From: Alphaproteobacteria bacterium
GTDB taxonomy: Bacteria > Pseudomonadota > Alphaproteobacteria > Rhizobiales > JAJFHC01
Direction of reading: 5' to 3'
Assembly: GCA_021775805.1 (NCBI GenBank)
Contig: JAJFHD010000014.1
Span: forward strand, 41,880 to 105,879
DNA: 64,000 bases
Shown here: piece by piece, positions 36,339 through 44,497 of the stretch
Numbering within the stretch: position 1 is the stretch's first letter
Layout of the letters: each line of letters starts with the position of its first letter
Translations under genes and position numbers: made by a program
The notes under the pieces: generated by a model
Told to the model about the DNA's origin: nothing
The model's input: the letters and a program-made list of their open reading frames with translations, nothing else
Databases searched by the model: none

Positions 36339-37202
36339 TCAGGCTTCGTCTTCAACAATGTTGGAAAGACGGCCGATGGCCGGAGAATGGACATCCACCC
36401 TGTCGCCGGGCACCAGATAACGCGGCGGATCAAATCGGGCACCCGCTCCGGGCGGCGTGCCGGTGGCGATTATGTCGCCGGGTTGAAGTGTGGTGAAGGT
36501 GGAGATGTACTCGACGATCCGCCCGAAAGGAAACATCAGATCGGCTGTGAAACCGTGCTGGCGTCCCTCGCCGTTGACCGTCGTGACGATCTCCAGTTCG
36601 TCGGTCGGGCCGATTTCGTCGCGTGGCACGATCCAGGGGCCGATTGAACCGCTACGGTCGAAATTCTTGCCCTGGGTGACGTTGAACTTGCCGTGCCGCA
36701 ACCAGTCGCGCACTGAACCTTCGTTCATCAGGGTCAGTCCGAAAATATGGTCATCGGCCCGTTTGGCGGGGATCCGTCGCCCCGGTTTTCCAATTACGAT
36801 CACGATTTCGCCCTCATAGTCGAACTGATCGGATTCCGGCGGCCGGACGATCGGCGCATCGTGGCCAACGAACGAACCGGGCGTGCGCATGAACAGGCTG
36901 GGATACTTGGGCAGGCTGGAACCGTCCTTGTACTCTGCGTTGCGGTTCTGATAGTTCACGCCGACACAAAGGATTTTTTCCGGAGCGGGGACCGGTGGCA
37001 GGAACGTTACGTCCTCGAGAGACAGGTCGGCCTCGGCAATGGCGCATTCACGGCGGACCTCTTCAAGGCCGTCTGCTTCAATCATGTGACGGATGCTGCG
37101 ATACCGCCCGTCCAGCCGGGTGCTCAGATCAACAATACCCTGGTCGGTTGCGCAGCCGAAGCGGTTGGTGTCGTTGTGGCGGAAGGAAACCAGTCTGGTC
37201 AT
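36339..37202 (-). CDS. Fumarylacetoacetate hydrolase-family enzyme of the hpa pathway
   Basis: 287 aa, FAH fold. Blocks: ILCVGVNYQNRNAEYKDG (~80), PSLFMRTPGSFVGHDAPIVRP (~102), FDYEGEIVIVIGKPGR (~130, the E-x-E metal ligands), FGLTLMNEGSVRDW (~155), KNFDRSGSIGPWIV (~178) and GDIIATGTPPGAGARF (~247). In most FAH proteins the third metal ligand is Asp in NDxSxRD; here the position is Glu (NEGSVRD). In this cluster the role could be HpaG-type decarboxylase/isomerase or HpaH-type hydratase; the sequence alone does not decide. Its start overlaps the DapA-like stop by 4 bases, so it is translationally coupled. Confidence 0.87.
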   Translation of the reverse strand: MTRLVSFRHNDTNRFGCATDQGIVDLSTRLDGRYRSIRHMIEADGLEEVRRECAIAEADLSLEDVTFLPPVPAPEKILCVGVNYQNRNAEYKDGSSLPKYPSLFMRTPGSFVGHDAPIVRPPESDQFDYEGEIVIVIGKPGRRIPAKRADDHIFGLTLMNEGSVRDWLRHGKFNVTQGKNFDRSGSIGPWIVPRDEIGPTDELEIVTTVNGEGRQHGFTADLMFPFGRIVEYISTFTTLQPGDIIATGTPPGAGARFDPPRYLVPGDRVDVHSPAIGRLSNIVEDEA

Positions 37203-38113
37203 GCGACTTCAGCCTCCAGCAATCCGGCACGTGCGAGCACGCCGTCGAGCCGCTTTTCCAGCTCCTGCGTCGCCGGCGCCATCGGCAACCGGTGGGTGTT
37301 GTCGGGTATGATGCCCAGCTTCTTCATCATGTATTTCATCGGGATCGGGTTGGTGTCGTAGAACACCGCCTGGTTGATTTCGAGCAGTTGCTGATGCAGC
37401 TGGCGGCCGCGGTTGAGATCGTTGTCGAACACCGCCTGGCACATGTCCGCCAGCACGCGGGGACGCAGGTTGCCGACCGCATTCATCAACCCGCAGGCGC
37501 CGACGGCCATCATGGGAAAGCTGAGTTCCTCGAGGCCGACGAAAATCCTGAACTCGGATCCGAACTCGCCGAGGCACTCGGACACAAATCCAAGGTCATT
37601 GACCGCGTGTTTCATGCCCACAAATGTCGCGGACTCTGACGACAGCGTCTTGAGCGTCTCCAGCGTAACGCTTACCGCCGTGCGGCCGGGGATATGATAG
37701 ATCATCCAGGGCAGGTCGGTGTTCTCGATCACTTGCAGATAATAGTCGATCAGACCCCGTTGCGGCGGTTTCGCATAATAGGGCGTGACGATCAGAAGCG
37801 CGTCGGCACCGGCCTTCGCCGCATGGTCGGTCAGGGCTTTAGTCTCGGCCAGCGACTGGGAGCCGGTCGCCGCCACCACCGGCACGCGTTTACCCGTAGC
37901 CTCGATGGCGACGTCCACCAGCCGGTTGCGTTCCTCGACGGTCAGACTCGAAGGCTCCGACGTGGTTCCATTGACCAAAATACCGTGGGTGCCGTTGACG
38001 ATCTGGAAGTCGACCAGCCGGGCAAACGTGTCGTGGTCGACGGCCCCATTCTTGAAGGGCGTGATCAGAGGCGGCATTGAACCGATCAGAAAGTCGGCGT
38101 CGAGGGCAATCAT
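37199..38113 (-). CDS. Dihydrodipicolinate synthase-family aldolase/hydratase in hpa cluster
   Basis: 304 aa class I (Schiff-base) lyase of the DHDPS/N-acetylneuraminate lyase family. ATG 38113 is preferred over ATG 38128 because GGAG sits 6 bases ahead of it. NGTTSEPSSL is at ~48, the proton-relay Tyr139 in MIYHIPGRT, and the Schiff-base Lys168 in FVGMKHAV. A C-terminal helical part ends in ARAGLLEAEVA. It is probably not lysine-biosynthetic DapA, since it is the first gene of the divergent hpa arm. It could perform the pyruvate-releasing step normally done by HpaI, or hydration plus cleavage as NahE-type family members do. That is inference. Confidence 0.85.
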   Translation of the reverse strand: MIALDADFLIGSMPPLITPFKNGAVDHDTFARLVDFQIVNGTHGILVNGTTSEPSSLTVEERNRLVDVAIEATGKRVPVVAATGSQSLAETKALTDHAAKAGADALLIVTPYYAKPPQRGLIDYYLQVIENTDLPWMIYHIPGRTAVSVTLETLKTLSSESATFVGMKHAVNDLGFVSECLGEFGSEFRIFVGLEELSFPMMAVGACGLMNAVGNLRPRVLADMCQAVFDNDLNRGRQLHQQLLEINQAVFYDTNPIPMKYMMKKLGIIPDNTHRLPMAPATQELEKRLDGVLARAGLLEAEVA

Positions 38114-38148
38114 GAAATTCTCCATCAAACGTTTGACGGCAAAGTCAA

Positions 38149-38172
38149 TAACATGTTAATGATAACATGTAA
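38149..38172. promoter_or_regulatory. Tandem palindromic operator between the two hpa arms
   Basis: TAACATGTTA (38149-38158, perfect palindrome) is repeated 14 bases on as TAACATGTAA (38163-38172). Together they also form a perfect inverted repeat ACATGTTA - ATGA - TAACATGT (38151-38170). On the plus strand TTGACG at 38133-38138 would be a -35, placing the palindromes over the -10 region of the hpaF promoter and close to the start of the minus-strand arm. This is the layout expected for HpaR repression of both arms. Confidence 0.7.
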
Positions 38173-38202
38173 ACGAATAATGCGACCCTCTGGAGAACGC
38201 CC

Positions 38203-38598
38203 ATGCCTCATCTCGTTGTTGAGTATTCTGCCAACCTGGAGCCTCAGGTCGACATTGCCGGTCTGGTCAGGGTCGTGCACGAGGCCGCACTGGAAACCGG
38301 TATGTTTCCCAGGGGCGGCATCCGAACGCGCGCCGCTTGCCGGGAAATCTACCGGATTGCCGATGGACATCCCGACAATGGTTTTGTCCATGTCAGTGCC
38401 CGCATCGGTGCCGGCCGGCCGGCGGAGGCACGCGCCAAGGCGGGCGAGCACATTTTCAATGCCGTATGTGGGGCACTAAGCGAGGTTTTTGCGGAGAACC
38501 CGCTCGGTATTTCGTTCGAATTGTCCGAGATCGATCCCACTGCAAGTTTCAAGCAGAACAATCTGCACGACATTCTGAAAGACAGGGAAAACAGATGA
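38203..38598 (+). CDS. hpaF: 5-carboxymethyl-2-hydroxymuconate delta-isomerase
   Basis: 131 aa, tautomerase-fold isomerase of homoprotocatechuate meta cleavage, cytoplasmic trimer in the family. It begins MPHLVVEYSANL, so Pro becomes the N-terminal catalytic base after Met removal. GMFPRGGIRTRAACREIYRIAD (~32-53) and HPDNGFVHVSARIGAGRP (~55) are family blocks with the substrate-binding Arg residues, and the C-terminus contains FELSEIDPTASFKQNNLHD. GGAGAAC precedes the ATG. Its stop overlaps the hpaE start (ATGA), indicating coupled translation. Expression is probably controlled from the upstream operator. Confidence 0.93.
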   Translation: MPHLVVEYSANLEPQVDIAGLVRVVHEAALETGMFPRGGIRTRAACREIYRIADGHPDNGFVHVSARIGAGRPAEARAKAGEHIFNAVCGALSEVFAENPLGISFELSEIDPTASFKQNNLHDILKDRENR

Positions 38599-40142
38599 AC
38601 GAACAGGCAGCGAAGGCCACGACACCCGAACTGGCGTCCAACATTGCGGCGTTGGAAACCCATCTGGCCCGGTTCCGTCGCGACGGCGTCAAACATTTCA
38701 TTGCCGGAGAGTCCTGCAGCAGTTCCGATGGCGGCACGTTTGACGTCGCAAGCCCGATCGATAACCTGCCATTCTGCAAGGCCGAACGTGGTACGGCGGA
38801 CGATATTGCCAGGGCGGCGGTCAGCGCGAAACAGGCGTTCAAGTCTTGGCGACAAATGGAGGGCGCCGCCCGGCAGGAAATCCTGCATGCCATAGCTGAC
38901 AAGATCATCGAACATGCAGACGAGATTGCCCTGTTGGAGAGCTACGACACGGGCCAGCCATTCCGGTTCATGCGCAAGGCGGCTGAGCGCGGTGCCGCGA
39001 ACTTCCGGTTTTTTGCCGACCGGGCGCCGCAAGCAGGCGACGGCCTGGCGCTGCCGGCATCGGAGCATATGAACTACACGGTTCGTCAACCGATCGGACC
39101 CGTTGGCGTCATCACGCCGTGGAACACGCCGTTCATGCTGTCGACCTGGAAGATTGCCCCGGCCCTGGCCGCCGGCTGCACCGTGGTTCACAAACCGGCG
39201 GAATGGAGCCCGGTCACGGCGACGCGGCTTGCCGAACTGATGCACGAGGCGGGGCTGCCACCGGGCGTGCTCAATACGGTGCACGGGTTCGGCGAGGATG
39301 CCGGCAAGGCGCTCACCGAACATCCCGATATCAAGGCGATCGCTTTCGTTGGCGAGTCGGCAACCGGCTCGGCGATCCAGGTGCAGGGCGCGCCGACCCT
39401 CAAGCGGGTGCATTTCGAATTGGGCGGCAAGAACCCGGTAATCGTGTTCGCCGATGCCGACCTCGAGCGCGCGGTGGATGCGGCAATCTTCATGATCTAT
39501 TCGCTCAACGGCGAGCGCTGCACGTCGTCGAGCCGGGTCATCGTCGAGCGCTCGATACATGATGCGTTCGTTGAAAAACTCGCCGACCGGGCCCGCCAGA
39601 TCAAGGTCGGCCACCCGCTCGACCCTGCCACATGGCTTGGTCCTCTGATCCATCCGCGTCACCTGGAAAAAGTGACGTCCTACTTCGACATCGCCCGAGA
39701 CGAGGGCGTTGACGTGAAGGTTGGCGGTCGTCGTCCGGAAAAGCCGCCGACAGACGGCAACTATGTCGAGGCAACCTTGTTCGCCGGTGCCACGGCCAAC
39801 ATGCGGGTCGCCCAGGAAGAGATTTTCGGACCCGTCCTCACCACCCTGGCGTTCGACACCGAAGAAGACGCCCTCGAGATCGCCAATAACGTGCCCTACG
39901 GACTTGCCGCTTACATCTGGACAGCCGATGTGTCACGGGCGCTGCGCATGAGCCACGGGGTTGACGCCGGCATGGTCTGGGTCAACTCCCAGAACGTACG
40001 TCACCTGCCGTCGCCATTCGGCGGCGTCAAGGCCAGCGGTATCGGCCGCGATGGCGGCGACTACAGTTTCGACTTCTACATGGAAACCAAGAACATCTGC
40101 CTTGCCCTGGGGGACCACCGTATTCCTAAACTGGGGCTGTGA
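38595..40142 (+). CDS. hpaE: 5-carboxymethyl-2-hydroxymuconate semialdehyde dehydrogenase
   Basis: NAD-dependent oxidation of the ring-cleavage semialdehyde, 515 aa. ATG 38595 overlaps the hpaF stop; the open frame extending upstream is a shadow of hpaF. ALDH motifs: ITPWNTPF with the oxyanion Asn (~176), NAD contact KPAEWSPVTA (~200), general-base Glu in HFELGGKNP (~275) and nucleophile Cys308 in NGERCTSSSR. Also EEIFGPVLT (~412) and the C-terminal PFGGVKASGIGRDGG. Length, motifs and position between hpaF and hpaD all support HpaE. Confidence 0.94.
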   Translation: MNEQAAKATTPELASNIAALETHLARFRRDGVKHFIAGESCSSSDGGTFDVASPIDNLPFCKAERGTADDIARAAVSAKQAFKSWRQMEGAARQEILHAIADKIIEHADEIALLESYDTGQPFRFMRKAAERGAANFRFFADRAPQAGDGLALPASEHMNYTVRQPIGPVGVITPWNTPFMLSTWKIAPALAAGCTVVHKPAEWSPVTATRLAELMHEAGLPPGVLNTVHGFGEDAGKALTEHPDIKAIAFVGESATGSAIQVQGAPTLKRVHFELGGKNPVIVFADADLERAVDAAIFMIYSLNGERCTSSSRVIVERSIHDAFVEKLADRARQIKVGHPLDPATWLGPLIHPRHLEKVTSYFDIARDEGVDVKVGGRRPEKPPTDGNYVEATLFAGATANMRVAQEEIFGPVLTTLAFDTEEDALEIANNVPYGLAAYIWTADVSRALRMSHGVDAGMVWVNSQNVRHLPSPFGGVKASGIGRDGGDYSFDFYMETKNICLALGDHRIPKLGL

Positions 40143-40178
40143 CCGCACCAACCCGTATACCCAAGACCGGAGATCAAC

Positions 40179-41162
40179 ATGCCCGTGCCTGCGCCCAACC
40201 TGGAACCGCCCTTCAACATTATTCGCTGCAGTCATGCCGATCTGACCGTGAGTGACCTTGGGGCGACCAGGGCCTTTTATGAAACCATGCTCGGGATGAA
40301 CGTAACCGACGAGCACGACGGTGTTCTCTACATGCGGGGAATGGAAGAGCGAAACCATCATTCTCTGGTGTGCCGTCAGGGTTTTGAACCAACTTGCAAT
40401 CGTCTGGCATTCAAGCTTGGCAGCGAGGACGATCTGGACCGTGCCGCGCGATGGTTCGGCGACCAGGACACCGAAGTCACCTGGGCAGACATGCCGCATC
40501 AGGGCCGCACCCTGCAAGTGTCGGACCCGCGCGGGATGCCACTGGAATTCTATTTCCAGATGGACCAGTCCGAACGCATCCTGCAGAAGTATGGGCTCTA
40601 TGGCGGTGTCCATCCCATGCGGATCGACCATTTCAACTGTTTCTCCGATGACGTTCAAAATTCGGTCGATTTTTACAACGCCATCGGATTCCGCACGACT
40701 GAATACACCGAATCCGAGGGCGACGATCCGGAGGTTTGGGCGGCCTGGATGCACCGCAAGGGCAGCGTCCACGATATCGCCTTCACAAACGGCCGCGGAC
40801 CGCGCCTGCACCACGTGGCATTCTGGGTGCCTACGGCGCTCCATATCATTCATCTGTGTGATGTCATGTCGACCACCGGTTATCTCGACAACCTGGAACG
40901 GGGACCGGGACGCCACGGTATCTCGAACGCCTTCTTCCTCTACATCCGCGATCCCGACGGCCACCGCGTCGAGATCTACACCAGCGACTACCTCACGGTT
41001 GACCCCGACCTCGAGCCCGTCCGCTGGACCCTGCGCGACACCCAGCGCCAGACCTTGTGGGGCATGCCGGCGCCAAAGTCATGGTTCGAGGAGGGCTCTG
41101 TGTTTCCCGACACACCGGTGAACGAGCCGAAACTCAAGGCGCAGCCGATCGTGGCGCACTGA
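40179..41162 (+). CDS. hpaD: 3,4-dihydroxyphenylacetate 2,3-dioxygenase (type I extradiol)
   Basis: Ring-cleaving non-heme Fe/Mn dioxygenase, 327 aa, GGAG before the ATG. Two vicinal-oxygen-chelate modules: CSHADLTVSDLGATRAFYET (~17) and MRIDHFNCFSDDVQNSVDFY (~147). Metal ligands by family alignment are His151 (IDHFN), His211 or 212 (LHHVAF) and Glu265 (RVEIYTSDY). GRHGISNAFFLY (~244) supplies the second-sphere His. The C-terminal VDPDLEPVRW and TLWGMPAPKSWF tail is characteristic of the Brevibacterium/Arthrobacter HPCD branch, distinct from the LigB-type HpaD of E. coli. Last gene of the plus-strand hpa arm, 36 bases after hpaE. Confidence 0.93.
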   Translation: MPVPAPNLEPPFNIIRCSHADLTVSDLGATRAFYETMLGMNVTDEHDGVLYMRGMEERNHHSLVCRQGFEPTCNRLAFKLGSEDDLDRAARWFGDQDTEVTWADMPHQGRTLQVSDPRGMPLEFYFQMDQSERILQKYGLYGGVHPMRIDHFNCFSDDVQNSVDFYNAIGFRTTEYTESEGDDPEVWAAWMHRKGSVHDIAFTNGRGPRLHHVAFWVPTALHIIHLCDVMSTTGYLDNLERGPGRHGISNAFFLYIRDPDGHRVEIYTSDYLTVDPDLEPVRWTLRDTQRQTLWGMPAPKSWFEEGSVFPDTPVNEPKLKAQPIVAH

Positions 41163-41238
41163 CGAACGGTCGGGATTGAGCAAGCCCTCATTGGGCGTCT
41201 GGATCTGACCTGCATTCTCGGCTGTCGTAGTGGGACAG

Positions 41239-42132
41239 CTATGTCACCGCATGCTGTTCACGCATCCACTTCTCGAACAGTATAACCTCGGGTTTGCGGC
41301 GTTCGGACCGTTCGGGGCGCAACATGTACAGCGCTTCTTCAGGCTCCACGCAATCGGTCGACACGAGAGCCAGACGGCCATGATGGATGTAATGCTCGGC
41401 AAACCGGCGGTGGATCAAGGCTACCCGGTCGCTGACAGCGGCGTATTCGGCTGCGGTCATTGAGGAATCGACCCGAATGTCACGGACACTCCGCGACCAT
41501 TCTATTTCGGCCTGTTCGAAGAACCGGCCCCAGTAGTCTTCCGTCCCCATCACATGCAGCAGCGGTTGCGAAACCAGGTCGGCTGCGCCAACCGGTGAAC
41601 CCAGAGCCCGCGCACTTCCGGGTGAGCCGACCGCCATCAGGGTGTCGCGGAACAGAAACTGTGCATCATGGCCAGGCCATTTGCCATGTCCCAGCCGGAA
41701 CTCGATATCCGCCTCGCCGCTGGCGGTCTTGTCCGCCCAGATTGTGCTGGTGAGCTGGATCTCAATGTGCGGGAACGCCCTTTGAAACTTATCGACGAGC
41801 CCCGTCAACCAGAGCGCGGTATAGCTGATAGGCGCCCGGACGTTCAATACAGCACCGCCGCTTTGGCCAAAAACACCCGAGGTGGCGCCAAGGATGTCCT
41901 CAAAGGCACGCCGCACCGATGGAAGATAAGCCTTGGCGGCCTCAGTCAGGCGTAGCCCGCGCGGCAACCTTTCAAACAATGGATGGCCGATATGGCGCTC
42001 CAGTCCGCGTACCCGGTGGCTGACTGCCGACTGCGACAGATTCAATTCCTTGGCAGCCAACGCGAAATTCTCATACCGGGCCGCCGCCTCGAACGCCTGG
42101 AGGGCCAGCAAAGGTGGCAATCTCTTTGACAT
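41239..42132 (-). CDS. LysR-family regulator, GcvA-like
   Basis: 297 aa. The N-terminal HTH is RLPPLLALQAFEAAARYENF, ALAAKELNLSQSAVSHRVRGLE (~3-45), followed by GHPLFERLPRGLRLTEAAKAYLP, the GcvA-type pattern. The effector-binding domain starts at ~90 (VLNVRAPISYTALWLTGLVDKF). AGGAAAGG lies before ATG 42132. It diverges from the dehydrogenase gene at 42254 with 121 bases between them containing a palindrome and a direct repeat, so it most likely controls the dehydrogenase/PhyH pair rather than hpa. Confidence 0.9.
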   Translation of the reverse strand: MSKRLPPLLALQAFEAAARYENFALAAKELNLSQSAVSHRVRGLERHIGHPLFERLPRGLRLTEAAKAYLPSVRRAFEDILGATSGVFGQSGGAVLNVRAPISYTALWLTGLVDKFQRAFPHIEIQLTSTIWADKTASGEADIEFRLGHGKWPGHDAQFLFRDTLMAVGSPGSARALGSPVGAADLVSQPLLHVMGTEDYWGRFFEQAEIEWSRSVRDIRVDSSMTAAEYAAVSDRVALIHRRFAEHYIHHGRLALVSTDCVEPEEALYMLRPERSERRKPEVILFEKWMREQHAVT

Positions 42133-42155
42133 GGCCTTTCCTTCTGTATGCTTCT

Positions 42156-42187
42156 CCCACGAAATTTTGTGGGTCTAACGGGTCTAA
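42156..42187. promoter_or_regulatory. LysR-type binding region: palindrome plus direct repeat
   Basis: CCCAC-GAAATTTT-GTGGG at 42156-42173 is an inverted repeat whose arms flank AAATTT. It is followed by two copies of GGGTCTAA at 42171-42178 and 42180-42187. It lies 24-55 bases upstream of the LysR start and 67-98 bases before the dehydrogenase start, the standard site for autoregulation and divergent activation. Confidence 0.55.
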
Positions 42188-42253
42188 GGATGCGTTTGAC
42201 TGCGTCTCTAAGCTCGATCAGGATATCTGCGAAGTCAACAATGAGGTTTTCAG

Positions 42254-43222
42254 ATGCAAGTAGGTTTCATTGGCCTGGGCAATGTCGGCGCAAAGCTTGC
42301 CGGCAGCCTGATCCGCAACGGTTATGAGGTCATTGTCAGGGATACCAACCGGGACGCAGCCGAACCATTGTTGCAGGCAGGCGCAGCCTGGGGCGAGTCG
42401 GGCAGGGCTCTGGCCGAGGCGTGCGAGGTGGTCGTCACCTGTTTGCCGTCGCCGGTCGTGTCCGCGCGGGTTCTGGAAGAACCGGGCGGTGTACTGGAGG
42501 GCATTGCGGACGGCACGATCTGGTTAGAGATGTCGACTACTGAAGCCGACGATGTCCGACGTCTGGGTGCTTTGGTCAAAGCCCGGGGTGGCATTGCCAT
42601 GGACACGCCCGTTTCCGGCGGCTGCCATCGTGCATCGACCGGCAACATTGCCATCTTTGCCGGTGGCGACCGCGCCGCCTTCGAAAAGGTGTTGCCGCTG
42701 CTTTCGGCCATGGGCCGGCAGATCGTGCACACCGGTGGCCTTGGCACCGCCTCCGTCCTGAAGGTGATCACCAACTATCTGGCCGGGGTCCAGCTGGTCT
42801 CGACCGGAGAGGCTTTCATGGTCGCCAGGAAGGCCGGCATCGACCTGGCCGTGGCCTATGACGCGATCCGGGTCAGCTCAGGTAATTCCTTCGTCCATGA
42901 AACCGAGGGCCAGGTAATCCTCAACGGCAGCTACAACATCAACTTCACCATGGATCACGAGGTCAAGGACCTGACCCTTTTCGATGACCTAGGCAAGGAA
43001 CTGGGCGTGCCGCTGGAGTTGTCGCCGGTCTGTGTCGAGATTATGCGTGACGGCCTGAAACGTTTTGGCCCGCGGGTATGGTCGAGCCAGGTGGTCAAGC
43101 GGCTGGAGGACGATTGCGGCACGGACCTGCGCGCCCCGGGCTTCCCCGAATGCCTGGTGGATCATGAACCTGAAGGCGAGGGCGCCGAAGTGGTTGTCGA
43201 ACACCGCGCCGGATATGATTGA
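42254..43222 (+). CDS. Beta-hydroxyacid dehydrogenase-family oxidoreductase
   Basis: 322 aa, NAD(P)-dependent 6-phosphogluconate/3-hydroxyisobutyrate dehydrogenase superfamily. N-terminal Rossmann MQVGFIGLGNVGAKLAGSLI (1-20), DTPVSGGCHRASTGNIAIFAGG (~116-137, substrate Ser-Gly-Gly), HTGGLGTASVLKVITNYLAG (~158-177) with the catalytic Lys and Asn of the K-x3-N motif. The C-terminal helical domain follows, plus a tail of about 25 acidic residues not expected in the family. The gene is followed 24 bases later by a PhyH-type dioxygenase, so the two likely act on one compound. Substrate unknown. Confidence 0.88.
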   Translation: MQVGFIGLGNVGAKLAGSLIRNGYEVIVRDTNRDAAEPLLQAGAAWGESGRALAEACEVVVTCLPSPVVSARVLEEPGGVLEGIADGTIWLEMSTTEADDVRRLGALVKARGGIAMDTPVSGGCHRASTGNIAIFAGGDRAAFEKVLPLLSAMGRQIVHTGGLGTASVLKVITNYLAGVQLVSTGEAFMVARKAGIDLAVAYDAIRVSSGNSFVHETEGQVILNGSYNINFTMDHEVKDLTLFDDLGKELGVPLELSPVCVEIMRDGLKRFGPRVWSSQVVKRLEDDCGTDLRAPGFPECLVDHEPEGEGAEVVVEHRAGYD

Positions 43223-43245
43223 ATTCAAGCAGGGAAAATGCTGCC

Positions 43246-44247
43246 ATGACCGATACACTGCAGTCCGCATTGAGTGCCGAACAACTCGACTCATTCGAGG
43301 AACACGGATTTCTGGCAATTGAGAGTCTGGTTGACCCCGACGATCTGCAGGAGATTGAGGACGAGTATGCAGTCCTCCTCGATGGATTGGCTGACCGGCT
43401 CTTTGCCGAAGGCGCGATCTCAGGCCGTTTCGCTGATCTTGAGTTTGGCGACCGTTATTCCCGTATCATCGCCGAGTATCCCGAACTGCACCGCTTTTTC
43501 AACGTCTCTTTGCCTTTGCTGAACGGAGAGATCGACCCTGAAACCTTCCACATGCACAGCGGCCCGGCAGTCTTCAACCTGATGCGCCACCCCAAGATTC
43601 TGGATGTGGTCGAGGCAATCGTCGGGCCTGAAATCTACTCCAGTCCCGTCCAGCAGATGCGCATGAAGCCGCCGGAAAAGGCGCTGCACGGGGATCTGAA
43701 GAACCATTCCAATGTCGGCGCCACGACCTGGCATCAGGACATTGTCGCGCTGTTGCCGGAAGCTGACGACACCCGGCAGTTGACAGTCTGGCTGGCGGTC
43801 ACCGAGGCGACAGTCGAGAATGGATGCCTTGTTTCGGTACCTGGCTCCCACCGTGAAGGACCGAAGGTGCATTGCTCGAACCTTGCCCTGGCGTCGGAGC
43901 CTCAGGTGCCGGACAAGGTGATGGCCGGACGCGAGGCCGTACCCCTGCCGGTCGGGAAAGGCGGTGTGGTGCTGTTTCACAAGATGAACGTCCACCGCGC
44001 GTTGCCCAATCGGTCGGACGCCCTGCGCTGGAGCATCGACATGCGCTTCCACCCGACCGGCCAGGCAACCGGACGGCCGGCTTTTCCCGGATTTGTTGCC
44101 CGCAGCCGCGCTCATCCCGAAACCGAGCTTCGCGATGCGGACGCCTGGGCGAAATCCTGGGACCGGGCACGCAACGACATTCTGTCCGGGCGTTATCACG
44201 GCCGTCTGTTCGAGGACACAAGGTGGAACGACGCCGCAGTGTGTTGA
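43246..44247 (+). CDS. Phytanoyl-CoA dioxygenase (PhyH) family protein
   Basis: Fe(II)/2-oxoglutarate oxygenase, 333 aa. ATG 43246 is supported by AGGGA and by the canonical opening LSAEQLDSFEEHGFLAIESL (~8-27). The facial triad is readable: TTWHQDIVALL with His163 and Asp165, and NVHRALPNRSDALRWSIDMRF with the distal His (~249) and the 2-oxoglutarate-binding Arg about 10-15 residues later. HCSNLA and VPGSHREGPK (~200) are the usual connecting strands. It lies downstream of the dehydrogenase gene in the same LysR-divergent unit. The substrate is not deducible. Confidence 0.88.
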   Translation: MTDTLQSALSAEQLDSFEEHGFLAIESLVDPDDLQEIEDEYAVLLDGLADRLFAEGAISGRFADLEFGDRYSRIIAEYPELHRFFNVSLPLLNGEIDPETFHMHSGPAVFNLMRHPKILDVVEAIVGPEIYSSPVQQMRMKPPEKALHGDLKNHSNVGATTWHQDIVALLPEADDTRQLTVWLAVTEATVENGCLVSVPGSHREGPKVHCSNLALASEPQVPDKVMAGREAVPLPVGKGGVVLFHKMNVHRALPNRSDALRWSIDMRFHPTGQATGRPAFPGFVARSRAHPETELRDADAWAKSWDRARNDILSGRYHGRLFEDTRWNDAAVC

Positions 44248-44307
44248 TATCACGCCAGCGATTTGCGTAGCGGGATTTTCCGCCCCGTCGAACATTCAGC
44301 TTGAGAG

Positions 44308-44382
44308 TGCCCCGAGCGGGAATCGAACCCTGCGAAATCCAGTTCTGAAAACCGGACGGTCTTGCCACTAAACGACCGGAGC
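44308..44382 (-). tRNA. Degenerate tRNA-like gene (Glu-like body, UCA-type anticodon loop)
   Basis: 75 nt. The acceptor stem GCTCCGG/TCGGGGC pairs 7 bp (two G-U) with discriminator A; the CCA is not encoded. D-arm GTTT/AGAC is intact. The anticodon arm pairs best as TCCGGT-TTTCAGA-ACTGGA (6 bp), which centres TCA, the complement of UGA. Shifting by one base to read the Glu anticodon TTC destroys the stem. The T-arm GC(A)GGG-TTCGATT-CCCGC needs a bulged A. The overall sequence resembles tRNA-Glu, so it could be a decayed tRNA-Glu, a UGA-reading suppressor or a non-translational tRNA-like RNA. It lies between PhyH and DM13 genes with no flanking element. Confidence 0.5.
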
Positions 44383-44497
44383 ACGGATGCCCTGCAATGC
44401 AGATACCATAGCTAATGATAAGGGTGCCATCGCAAATCATGGCAATTGCATTGACAATCCGATGCCTGCCACATGCGCCGATGGCAGCAAAGAAGAA

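Noticed and set aside
37093..38159. Overlapping plus-strand frames across the FAH and DapA-like genes
   Set aside because: They are shadows of minus-strand genes with clear catalytic residues and have no supporting motif.
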